From positions 1 through 5,351 of the forward strand of contig WJJB01000124.1 in the NCBI GenBank assembly GCA_014729935.1: DNA of 5,351 nucleotides, given 5' to 3'. The position numbers were made by a program, and so were the translations under genes. The notes below the pieces were generated by a model. The model did no database searches. It saw only the letters and a program-made list of their open reading frames with translations, and had not been told where the DNA came from. Shown here one piece after another: positions 1-5,351 of this stretch; the stretch's first letter is position 1; each line of letters starts with the position of its first letter. This DNA comes from Candidatus Bathyarchaeota archaeon. Its GTDB lineage: Archaea; Asgardarchaeota; Lokiarchaeia; Sigyniarchaeales; Sigyniarchaeaceae.

Positions 1-320
1 CTAATGGTTCCTTGAATGTTTTCCTTCCCACCAGGTGCATAATTGAACAGGTAACAAATACCAATAGCTCCTTGATCGGCAAACGGGATGATGCTAAAAT
101 CATCCTTTTCGATGATATTTCTTGGTTCGTGGATTATGTCCCCTTCATCTATGTCATCTGCTGTCATCAAGGAGATTGATTTCAATCCCACCTGTGTGAG
201 TTCCCTGTTACTGATGGATTCAAACGTTACCCATATCTTTGCTTCAGTCCCACTAGGAGTGAGCTCCGAATAGATGATTGCAAGGATGATGTTTTCCCTG
301 GGCGAGCGTGCGCGTGCCAT
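1..320 (-). CDS. 5' part of a gene for a longin-like domain protein (runs off the left edge)
   Basis: Reading the minus strand from ATG at 320-318 gives 106 residues with no stop before the window ends, so the 3' end lies outside. The product begins MARARSPRENIILAIIYSE. It resembles residues 16-129 of the GTPase at 1644-3125: residues 43-52 (QVGLKSISLM) match QIAMKSISLL, and residues 75-82 (FSIIPFAD) match FGILPFPD. In both proteins a hydrophobic strand pair comes first, then the KSISL helix, then further strands. This order suits a longin-like alpha/beta fold, which is inferred, not shown. The start was chosen because it lies just before the conserved first strand. No Shine-Dalgarno sequence precedes it, and an AT-rich block about 28 bases upstream would suit a leaderless transcript. 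The gene is divergent from the DUF1464 gene. Whether a GTPase domain follows cannot be seen here. The open frame and paralogy make the gene convincing; its function is unknown. Confidence 0.8.
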   Translation of the reverse strand, partial: MARARSPRENIILAIIYSELTPSGTEAKIWVTFESISNRELTQVGLKSISLMTADDIDEGDIIHEPRNIIEKDDFSIIPFADQGAIGICYLFNYAPGGKENIQGTI

Positions 321-426
321 CAAGAAATCTATCGATTCCACGTGTAAAAAGTTTGCCAACCGAGCGCGAAAGGTAAAAAAATTAAGTCTCAATAACAAGG
401 ATAACAAGCATACAAAGGTCATCGAG
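321..426. promoter_or_regulatory. Divergent intergenic promoter region
   Basis: This 106-base AT-rich gap separates two divergent genes and should hold both promoters. On the plus strand, the A/T run AAAAAAATTAA (about 375-385) could act as a TATA-like element. A transcript starting about 25 bases further on (near 407) would include the ribosome binding site at 414-419. On the minus strand, the T-rich stretch at about 345-352 lies close to 28 bases from the ATG at 320, the spacing expected for a leaderless archaeal mRNA. Neither element is a strong consensus match, so the individual boxes are tentative. Confidence 0.4.
414..419 (+). promoter_or_regulatory. Ribosome binding site that sets the DUF1464 start at 427
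   Basis: AAAGGT ends 7 bases before the ATG at 427. It is a partial match to the archaeal Shine-Dalgarno sequence at good spacing. It supports the 427 start over the in-frame ATG at 274, which would overlap the divergent gene and add a 51-residue, strongly basic leader not expected in this family. Confidence 0.55.
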
Positions 427-1503
427 ATGGTTAGAGTTATTGGAGTGGATCCCGGGACGGGATCTTGGGATGTGCTTGGATTGGATGATGGGGATGGAGA
501 GGATGTTTTCCTTGATATTTCCATTCCCTCTCGAAAGATATTGGAAAATCCAGATCTCCTCTTGAGCGTTATCCAAAGAAATCAACCCGTGGACATGGTT
601 ACCGCTCCATCAGGACATGGCATACCTCTACAAATGTTGGAGGATACCACCGGAGAAGAGATTTACACAGCTAATTTACGTAGAAAGAAAGATCCAGCGG
701 TGATGGGGATCGCCAAGGTTTTATTTTCGATGAAAAACGCTGGAATAAAAGCATGCACCATTCCCGGGGTCAAGCAACTTTCAACCGTTAAAAAGCAATA
801 TAAATACAACAAGATCGACATGGGCACGGCAGATAAGGTATGTTCTGTTGCTGCAGCCATCGTGGATCAAGCGAGAACGCGCGATATCAGGTTCGAGGAG
901 ACCTCCTTCATCCTGGTGGAGGTGGGATTTGGCTTTAATGCGACGATTGCCGTCGAAAAAGGCAAGATCATTGATGGGATCGGTGGGTCGTGTGGTGGGA
1001 TGGGATTCAGGGCGTGTGGATGCTTGGACTCAGAAATCGCATACCTTTTGAATCACATTTCAAAAAAGGTGATTTATTCCGGAGGATTGGTGGACATCGT
1101 TGGATTTAATGACCTTTCTCCAAAAGAACTGTTTCTCATGTCCGAAAAGGATGAAGATATTGCCGTGGCCGTGGATGGATTCTTTCACGATCTCATCAAG
1201 GATATCATGGGACTCGTCCCATCCTTCCAAGTCCCCACAAGTGCGTTGGAAGTTATTCTCTCAGGAAGGGAACCCGAGCAAATTCGAAATAGGCTAGAGA
1301 GCAAGGTTCATGATTTACTCTCCATTCCAACAAGGATCATCAACTCAAGGGCAAGAATATCAAAAACAGCAACCCAAGGAGCCGCATACATAGCAAACGC
1401 GGTTGCAGGAGGGAAATACAAGGATCTCCTGAAAGTCATGCGCTTGAGAGAATCAAATCATGGCCTCCTGAGTCAGATTCACGTCGGACCATTAACCTTC
1501 TAG
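427..1503 (+). CDS. DUF1464 family protein (COG2441, predicted ASKHA-fold kinase)
   Basis: The product is 358 residues, a usual length for archaeal DUF1464 proteins, which COG2441 labels 'predicted butyrate kinase'. No reaction is firmly established for the family. The protein opens with MVRVIGVDPGTGSWD; residues 5-15 look like the first phosphate-binding loop of the ASKHA (acetate kinase/Hsp70/actin) fold, with D8 and D15 conserved-looking. Residues 160-190 (from SFILVEVGFG, then a Gly-rich turn) resemble the second strand and phosphate loop. Residues 273-286 (ALEVILSGREPEQI) resemble the adenosine-binding strand and turn, and 316-335 carry a C-terminal TQGAAYIANA helix. An acidic run, DDGDGED, follows the first loop. 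No signal peptide or membrane segment is seen. The open frame extends upstream to ATG 274, but the family N-terminus and the ribosome binding site favour 427. The GTPase gene follows on the same strand after a 140-base gap with its own candidate promoter, so an operon is uncertain. The fold is fairly sure; the substrate is unknown, and butyrate kinase activity should not be assumed. Confidence 0.9.
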   Translation: MVRVIGVDPGTGSWDVLGLDDGDGEDVFLDISIPSRKILENPDLLLSVIQRNQPVDMVTAPSGHGIPLQMLEDTTGEEIYTANLRRKKDPAVMGIAKVLFSMKNAGIKACTIPGVKQLSTVKKQYKYNKIDMGTADKVCSVAAAIVDQARTRDIRFEETSFILVEVGFGFNATIAVEKGKIIDGIGGSCGGMGFRACGCLDSEIAYLLNHISKKVIYSGGLVDIVGFNDLSPKELFLMSEKDEDIAVAVDGFFHDLIKDIMGLVPSFQVPTSALEVILSGREPEQIRNRLESKVHDLLSIPTRIINSRARISKTATQGAAYIANAVAGGKYKDLLKVMRLRESNHGLLSQIHVGPLTF

Positions 1504-1564
1504 TTCACCATTAGGAAGGGACTGATATTCAATGATTTGGTGTTTCTAACTAATGTTTTCAAAG

Positions 1565-1607
1565 TGGCAATTAAAATTCCCATTCAAAAATGTTTTATTC
1601 ATTGCCA
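1565..1607. repeat. 7-bp inverted repeat with 29-base spacer
   Basis: TGGCAAT at 1565-1571 is the exact reverse complement of ATTGCCA at 1601-1607. The arms flank the candidate TATA element at 1593-1599. They could be half-sites for a looping regulator or the stem of a weak mRNA hairpin. Arms this short with a long spacer can arise by chance. Confidence 0.3.
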
Positions 1608-1624
1608 ACTAGTCAAAGCTAGTT
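1607..1624. repeat. Dyad AACTAG-6-CTAGTT, candidate operator
   Basis: AACTAG (1607-1612) and CTAGTT (1619-1624) form a perfect inverted repeat around a 6-base spacer, 18 bases in all, the size of a dimeric helix-turn-helix site. It lies between the candidate TATA element at 1593-1599 and the GTPase start, at or just before the expected transcript start, where bound repressors block archaeal initiation. It shares one base with the end of the preceding inverted repeat. Its regulator is unknown. Confidence 0.4.
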
Positions 1625-1643
1625 TTAAAGGTATAACAAGGGA

Positions 1644-3125
1644 ATGCATTTAGAAATCAAAAAACCGATGGGATTGGTAATGGAAGATAATCACCTCATT
1701 AAAGCTCTCGTCTTCTCCATTTTCGGAGATGATGGACCAGTCCCTGAGGTGACATTGCTCAATGAAAAAGATGGCGTTCGAACGTACAAGAAGGAAAACC
1801 TGAAAGAGGTAAAAGGGGATCTTGATTTCGGTGCTTTATTGCAAATCGCCATGAAATCGATAAGTCTCTTGATGGGAGAACATGTATATCAAGACGGGGA
1901 GCAGCTTGATGAGGTGAAATATTTCGGTATTCTCCCATTTCCTGATCTCAAGATGGATGGATTGACCTACTTTTTCCTGATCCCAGATACTAAAGCAAGG
2001 GGCTCGGCGCGAGCTTCAACATTCACCATATTGGTGGATGAGAAGAACAAGAACTTTTTCTATGATTACTGGAGTGAACTCCGCATCATCATAACGGAAC
2101 AAGCTAACAAGCTTGATCGGATGATGCCATTTGATGATTTCTCATCTATCGTTGTGAATTTACTCAAGGAACTGAATTCCTTCATAGACCAGATATCATA
2201 TCCAATTTCCTTGAAAAGAAACGTCAAGATACTATTTTCGGGTTTGGATAATAGCGGAAAGACATCCATGATCCTCGGGTTGGAGAAAAAATACTCGAGA
2301 CTCATCAATGTGCGCCCAACGCAAGGCGTGGCAAGGCATCAAACCTCACTCATGGGCATGACAATATCGGTCTGGGATCTTGCTGGCCAACAGAAATACC
2401 GGGAAAATTACGTCCGTGATGCAGAACTCTACCTATTTGATTGTGACCTCTTATTCTATCTTATTGATGTCGCCGATAGCAACCGGTTCGATGAGTCAAT
2501 TGCTTATTTCTCCCAAATTTTGGATGCTTTCAGGAACTTTGAAGAATCTCCCCCCATCGTCGTTTGCTTTCACAAATTGGATCCAGATTCGGATCCTGCT
2601 CTAAAAAGTCACGTGAAGGACTTGAAGCAACGAATCAACAAGATATCGGGCGATTTTTTCATTAAATATTTTGAAACCACCGTGTTTGAGCCATACTCGC
2701 TCATCACGGCATTCTCATATGGTCTCGTGATGCTCAATCCAAATAGAGAGATCTTCAGGTTGCAACTCGAAAAACTCGCCAATACCCTTGGTTCTCGCAG
2801 TGTTCTCCTCTTGAATGAACAGGGGATGGTCATTAGCGATTACTCACGAGATTCTGAATCAGGAAAGGTGTTTGAACTAAGCGCACCCCATTTCACCATC
2901 CTGTACAACTATTTTGTCGATTCCATTCTCAAGCTAGAACTGGGTTCAAGAAGCGTCCAATACGTGATCGATGACAATGTTGTTACCTTTAACGTTATAG
3001 AGTTCGATCGATACAAGCTTTTCTTGATGATCCTCCATGAAAGCTCGGAAAAAGTGAGTCTTATTGAAGACAATATCGAAGATTTCACCAGTAAAGTGGA
3101 AGATCTGTTCAAGACCTACTATTAA
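1644..3125 (+). CDS. Rag/Gtr-like small GTPase with N-terminal longin-like and C-terminal roadblock-like regions
   Basis: This 493-residue cytosolic protein has three parts. Residues about 16-160 form a longin-like alpha/beta module (KALVFSIF strand, KSISLL helix, GILPFP and GLTYFFLIPD strands, then a helix) that resembles the product of the gene at 1-320. Residues about 192-345 are a GTPase domain: P-loop GLDNSGKTS (200-208), switch I PTQG with T226, WDLAGQ (244-249) with Q249 at the catalytic position, and HKLD (310-313) in place of NKxD. The HKxD motif, the ENY after switch II (residues 254-256) and the following region resemble RagA/Gtr1. The P-loop and PTxG look Arf-like. Residues about 345-493 run through AFSYGLVMLNPNRE into VLLLNEQGMVISDYS, matching the roadblock region that follows the G domain in Rag proteins. 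By family knowledge it should bind GTP and switch partners; membrane or nutrient-sensing roles are inference. No membrane segment or signal peptide is seen. Starts at 1668 and 1680 are alternatives, and 1680 would put the first conserved strand near the N-terminus as in the paralog. Confidence 0.9.
   Translation: MHLEIKKPMGLVMEDNHLIKALVFSIFGDDGPVPEVTLLNEKDGVRTYKKENLKEVKGDLDFGALLQIAMKSISLLMGEHVYQDGEQLDEVKYFGILPFPDLKMDGLTYFFLIPDTKARGSARASTFTILVDEKNKNFFYDYWSELRIIITEQANKLDRMMPFDDFSSIVVNLLKELNSFIDQISYPISLKRNVKILFSGLDNSGKTSMILGLEKKYSRLINVRPTQGVARHQTSLMGMTISVWDLAGQQKYRENYVRDAELYLFDCDLLFYLIDVADSNRFDESIAYFSQILDAFRNFEESPPIVVCFHKLDPDSDPALKSHVKDLKQRINKISGDFFIKYFETTVFEPYSLITAFSYGLVMLNPNREIFRLQLEKLANTLGSRSVLLLNEQGMVISDYSRDSESGKVFELSAPHFTILYNYFVDSILKLELGSRSVQYVIDDNVVTFNVIEFDRYKLFLMILHESSEKVSLIEDNIEDFTSKVEDLFKTYY
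3122..3125. other. Shared stop codons of convergent genes
   Basis: The palindrome TTAA supplies both stops: TAA at 3123-3125 ends the GTPase gene on the plus strand, and TAA read from 3124-3122 ends the HD gene on the minus strand. The coding regions overlap by four bases, so any 3' untranslated region or terminator of each transcript must lie inside the other gene. Confidence 0.9.
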
Positions 3126-4354
3126 CCATCGTGGAATACTTGCTTTGCTCCATTAGCAACGCTATCCCTGAATTCTTCCCACGTGTACACCCTGATGAGG
3201 TTATAGTATCCCTTCAATATGGAAAAGAGGACGGATAGGTCGGATAATTTCTTGATGATTTTTTTCTCGTTGATGTAAACGGGGATGTCCTCCGGGTCAA
3301 AAGTGGTGGCATGGGCATAGGGCACGGTGCTCATGTACGGGACATCGATGAACACATTCCCAGGATCGATACCAGCAATTTCTGCAATTCTTGATTCAAG
3401 TTTCCCTATCTCGCTTGAGACCAGCTGCGTGCCGCTTGATGAATACTGAAGATCTGATTCCTCGAATACCATTTTCAGTAGGTTCCGCCGTTTTAGCTTA
3501 TCCATGAACGGATCATCTTGTATCGCAGCCCAAAGCGTGTAATCATCCCATTTCAGGAAATCGTGATGGGTTTCAAACATGCCGAGGCTAAATTCCTCCT
3601 TCTTGTTCTTAAGTGCATTATTTATCATGATTTGTGCAGCTCTTGACGTCTTGTGGAAGTATATTTGCTTGAAGGAGTTCAACCGAACGAGGAAATATCC
3701 TTCCAAGATGGGTAGACCGATCTTCAGGTCGAACACCAGGTTACTTTTCATGACCCTAGTCATCATCAGGATCCTGGAAACATCAAGGGTTCCAACTAAA
3801 GCCCCCGTGTAATAGGAATCCCTCACGAAATAATCAAGGGAGTCGCAATCGATGGTGCCTGCAATGATTTGACTCATGAATACAAGATCGTCACTTATTT
3901 TGACACCCGTGGCGAGTTTCGAGATATCCTGCGGGTCCAAATCCAGCGATTCCAATAACGGTTTCAAGTAGGTGGATATCAACCATCGGGAAATATCCTC
4001 ATGGTTCCGCTTTTCCCCCTCGTACAAGGTTTCAAACACGTGGGAGAATGGCCCGTGTCCGATGTCATGCAGTAATGCTGCTGCCATGATGGATTTTTTG
4101 TGATGCTCGTCAATGAGATGAGGTTGCCCCACACGGGAGTTATTATCATTCAAGATATCGCATAATCTCCCAGCCAAATACATGACCCCTAGACTATGCT
4201 CGAAGCGTGTATGGGTTGCACCGGGATATACGTATTCGGTTCCAGCAAGTTGCCTCACGCGTCTTAGCCGCTGCACTGGAACTGAATCGATCAACGGCTC
4301 GAAAAACTCTGGAATTGCCATGTAGGAGTGAATAGCATCCTTGATAAAAGGCAT
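3122..4354 (-). CDS. HD-domain phosphohydrolase, COG1078 / SAMHD1-like
   Basis: The 410-residue product has the metal-binding signature of HD hydrolases. H53 lies in TRFEHSLG, H96-D97 in LLHDIGHGPFSH, and D171 in TIDCDSLDYFVRD, matching the H...HD...D set of SAMHD1. The N-terminus (QRLRRVRQL, then YPGATHTRFEHSLGV) is typical of COG1078. Members hydrolyse dNTPs or other nucleotides, often after nucleotide-driven assembly; the substrate here cannot be read from sequence. Residues after about 200 form a helical C-terminal region of the kind found in the family, and no key residue is missing. No signal peptide or membrane segment is seen. No Shine-Dalgarno sequence precedes ATG 4354, and a TATA box about 30 bases upstream points to a leaderless or nearly leaderless mRNA. 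The gene is convergent with the GTPase gene, with overlapping stops. It is co-directional with the gene at 4475-5351 but has its own promoter candidate, so it is probably transcribed alone. Confidence 0.95.
   Translation of the reverse strand: MPFIKDAIHSYMAIPEFFEPLIDSVPVQRLRRVRQLAGTEYVYPGATHTRFEHSLGVMYLAGRLCDILNDNNSRVGQPHLIDEHHKKSIMAAALLHDIGHGPFSHVFETLYEGEKRNHEDISRWLISTYLKPLLESLDLDPQDISKLATGVKISDDLVFMSQIIAGTIDCDSLDYFVRDSYYTGALVGTLDVSRILMMTRVMKSNLVFDLKIGLPILEGYFLVRLNSFKQIYFHKTSRAAQIMINNALKNKKEEFSLGMFETHHDFLKWDDYTLWAAIQDDPFMDKLKRRNLLKMVFEESDLQYSSSGTQLVSSEIGKLESRIAEIAGIDPGNVFIDVPYMSTVPYAHATTFDPEDIPVYINEKKIIKKLSDLSVLFSILKGYYNLIRVYTWEEFRDSVANGAKQVFHDG
3259..3265 (+). terminator. T7 tract, possible terminator for the GTPase transcript
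   Basis: Seven consecutive T on the plus strand lie 134 bases past the GTPase stop, inside the HD gene, where they arise from lysine-rich codons (KKIIKK region). Archaeal RNA polymerase can stop at oligo-T without a hairpin. This is the clearest such run downstream of the gene, but coding constraint alone could explain it. Confidence 0.25.
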
Positions 4355-4380
4355 CGGATGGATTTACTTGGAATTACTGG

Positions 4381-4395
4381 TTTATAAGTTCTTTT
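4381..4395 (-). promoter_or_regulatory. BRE/TATA promoter of the HD hydrolase gene
   Basis: Read on the minus strand, purine-rich AAAAGAAC is followed by TTATAAA, a good archaeal BRE/TATA arrangement. The TATA centre is about 30 bases upstream of ATG 4354, so transcription would start only a few bases before the start codon. With no ribosome binding site present, this predicts a leaderless or nearly leaderless message. Confidence 0.6.
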
Positions 4396-4415
4396 CCCTT
4401 TCAAGGTAGTTTGAG

Positions 4416-4425
4416 TGATTAATCA
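4416..4425. repeat. Perfect 10-bp palindrome TGATTAATCA upstream of the HD promoter
   Basis: TGATTAATCA equals its own reverse complement. Its centre is about 36 bases upstream of the TATA centre, roughly -63 from the expected transcript start, a position suited to an activator or autoregulator. A second palindrome, TGCATGCA, lies at 4435-4442, and CAAGGT (4402-4407) pairs with ACCTTG (4442-4447) around both. These could be regulatory, or a weak structure at the 3' end of the gene at 4475-5351. Confidence 0.35.
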
Positions 4426-4474
4426 TGACAATTATGCATGCACCTTGGTAATAAAGAACATGGGCACAGGTATC

Positions 4475-5351
4475 TCACCCGACTTCATGGAGATCTGCCA
4501 TTTTCACCAGTTGAGCGTATTTTTGGAGCATGATCGTCTTCTGGTCCATGGAAAGTTCCCGGTATTTGCCAACCACGTTCTGAATCTTATTTATCAACCT
4601 GTCCAGGTCCTCGGGTTCCAGGAATTCGATGATAAGCAAGGGGAGCTGCCTGCCTTCCACGGCGGCTTTCAGGTAATTCACAAAGTGCTTGAGTATTCCC
4701 AGCCTGGCGCCGATGGCGTGAGTATAGTTTCTTCCTCCCTGCCGAATGAAGCTCTCCAGCTCCTTCCTGAGCGAAGCACCCTGGCCCGGGGCGATGAAAA
4801 CCTGCTCCAGGTGCTTCGCATCATCACCGAGCAACTGGTTGTAGGCGCTCAGGACATTGAGAACCCTTGACTTGGGAGGGACATCCAGTCTCCCCTTGCC
4901 AACCAGGCCCGCCTCCAGGACCTTTTCCGCAATCTCGTGCTTTTTCCCCTCCGGCCCCATGAATCCCTCCTGGCCGGCGCTCTTGGGAACGGGAGGCGGA
5001 CTTCCGTAGGCGTTTATGAAGTCCCGGATGATGGTAAAACTGACCAGTCCGTTAAGCATCCTCAGCATCACCTTGTGCAGATGAACCGAGCCGTACTCCA
5101 GCAGGGAGTTCTTGAAGGCGCGCTTCAGGTCGGACAGATATTCCATTCTCTCCTGCTTGGACATTTTGGAAATGTCTGCGTACATGTCCACTTCTTCCGC
5201 GGACTTATCCCAGAGGCTCTCGAATTCCTGCCTGAGAAGTGGGTCCTTTTGGGGCTCGATGGTGCGTTTGGGTTCTTTAGCGCCGCCCAGGGCTCCCGGT
5301 ATGTCTCTCGCTCTGGTAAACCCAAGTCTTCTGAATTTTTTTCCGTCAGAA
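4475..5351 (-). CDS. 3' part of an unrecognised helical protein gene (runs off the right edge)
   Basis: The minus-strand frame is open from the right edge to TGA at 4477-4475, giving 291 residues. A GTG (5191) and an ATG (5185) lie inside, but 53 more residues without a stop precede them, so the true start is probably outside the window. I do not recognise the family. The visible part starts basic, then has charged amphipathic helices (SKQERMEYLSDLKRAFKNSL, residues 64-83), a Pro/Gly linker (GSPPPVPKSAGQ, residues 116-127), more helices (YTHAIGARLGILKHFVNYL, residues 209-227), and an acidic/hydrophobic stretch, LPLLIIEFLEPEDLDRL (236-252). No transmembrane segment or signal peptide is evident. 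Hand counts give 62-63% GC in lines such as 4741-4800 and 4921-4980, against 40% in parts of the GTPase gene. It could be a scaffold or an accessory gene. A plus-strand frame over 4415-4870 overlaps it but looks like its antisense shadow. Confidence 0.75.
   Translation of the reverse strand, partial: SDGKKFRRLGFTRARDIPGALGGAKEPKRTIEPQKDPLLRQEFESLWDKSAEEVDMYADISKMSKQERMEYLSDLKRAFKNSLLEYGSVHLHKVMLRMLNGLVSFTIIRDFINAYGSPPPVPKSAGQEGFMGPEGKKHEIAEKVLEAGLVGKGRLDVPPKSRVLNVLSAYNQLLGDDAKHLEQVFIAPGQGASLRKELESFIRQGGRNYTHAIGARLGILKHFVNYLKAAVEGRQLPLLIIEFLEPEDLDRLINKIQNVVGKYRELSMDQKTIMLQKYAQLVKMADLHEVG

Larger units (their letters stand above)
1504..1643 (+). promoter_or_regulatory. Intergenic region with candidate promoter of the GTPase gene
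   Basis: The 140 bases between the DUF1464 stop and the GTPase start are AT-rich and hold no gene. A purine-rich stretch followed by TTTTATT (about 1586-1599) is a candidate BRE/TATA pair and would start a transcript near 1622. AAAGGT at 1627-1632, the same hexamer used before the DUF1464 gene, lies 11 bases before ATG 1644. A second AT element, TTTTAAA at 1623-1629, would place the transcript start near 1650 and favour the in-frame ATGs at 1668 or 1680. Short T-runs at 1535-1560 could help end the DUF1464 transcript, but none is a clear terminator. Two inverted repeats in this gap are listed separately. Confidence 0.35.

Noticed and set aside
88..273. Plus-strand 61-residue open frame
   Set aside because: It is antisense to the partial gene at 1-320, whose product has a clear relative in the same window.
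274..426. N-terminal extension of the DUF1464 frame
   Set aside because: It is a basic, low-complexity stretch that overlaps the divergent gene, and both a ribosome binding site and the family N-terminus support 427.
427..1503. Naming the DUF1464 protein butyrate kinase (buk)
   Set aside because: Only the ASKHA-like fold is supported; no substrate evidence or butyrate-pathway neighbour is present.
352..1609. TTGCCAAC shared by the two intergenic regions (near 353 and 1602) as a common regulator site
   Set aside because: The same octamer also occurs inside the coding region of the right-hand gene (near 4567 and 4897), so it is not specific to promoters.
4415..4870. Plus-strand 151-residue open frame
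   Set aside because: It lies mostly antisense to the longer minus-strand frame that continues past the right edge, begins with GTG inside a palindrome, and shows no recognisable domain.
1..5351. tRNA, rRNA, CRISPR array, insertion sequence or prophage genes
   Set aside because: No direct repeat array, transposase-like frame or RNA-gene pattern was found; almost all of the window is accounted for by five protein genes.

Overview
This window looks like chromosomal DNA of an Asgard (Promethearchaeota) archaeon. The main reason is the central gene. It encodes a small GTPase of the Arf/Rag superfamily with an N-terminal longin-like module and a C-terminal roadblock-like region, a eukaryote-like architecture typical of Asgard genomes. 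A DUF1464 (COG2441) protein, an essentially archaeal family, agrees with this. So do the promoters, which look like archaeal BRE/TATA elements placed for leaderless or short-leader transcripts. The exact lineage cannot be read from the window. No RNA gene, CRISPR array, insertion sequence or integrase was seen.

Layout from left to right: (1) 1-320, minus strand, the 5' part of a gene that leaves the left edge; its product resembles the N-terminal module of the central GTPase. (2) 321-426, a divergent intergenic region with candidate promoters both ways. (3) 427-1503, plus strand, a DUF1464 / ASKHA-fold kinase-like protein; its start is placed at 427, not at the longer in-frame option at 274. 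(4) 1504-1643, an intergenic region with two inverted repeats and a promoter candidate. (5) 1644-3125, plus strand, the longin-like / Rag-like GTPase / roadblock-like fusion. (6) 3122-4354, minus strand, an HD-domain phosphohydrolase of the COG1078 / SAMHD1-like type. It converges on the GTPase gene so tightly that the two stop codons share one TTAA. (7) 4355-4474, an intergenic region with a well-placed TATA box and a perfect 10-bp palindrome upstream of it. (8) 4475-5351, minus strand, the 3' part of a gene for an unrecognised, mostly helical, GC-richer protein that leaves the right edge.

The most interesting point is the pairing at the left of the window. A Rag/Gtr-like GTPase carries its own longin-like and roadblock-like parts in one chain, and a second gene about 1.3 kb away encodes what looks like a relative of the N-terminal module. 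In eukaryotes, Rag GTPases work with separate roadblock and longin partners. A fused form together with a free-standing paralog would suggest a compact archaeal GTPase regulatory module. That functional link is inference. The HD hydrolase and the DUF1464 protein have no demonstrated connection to it.
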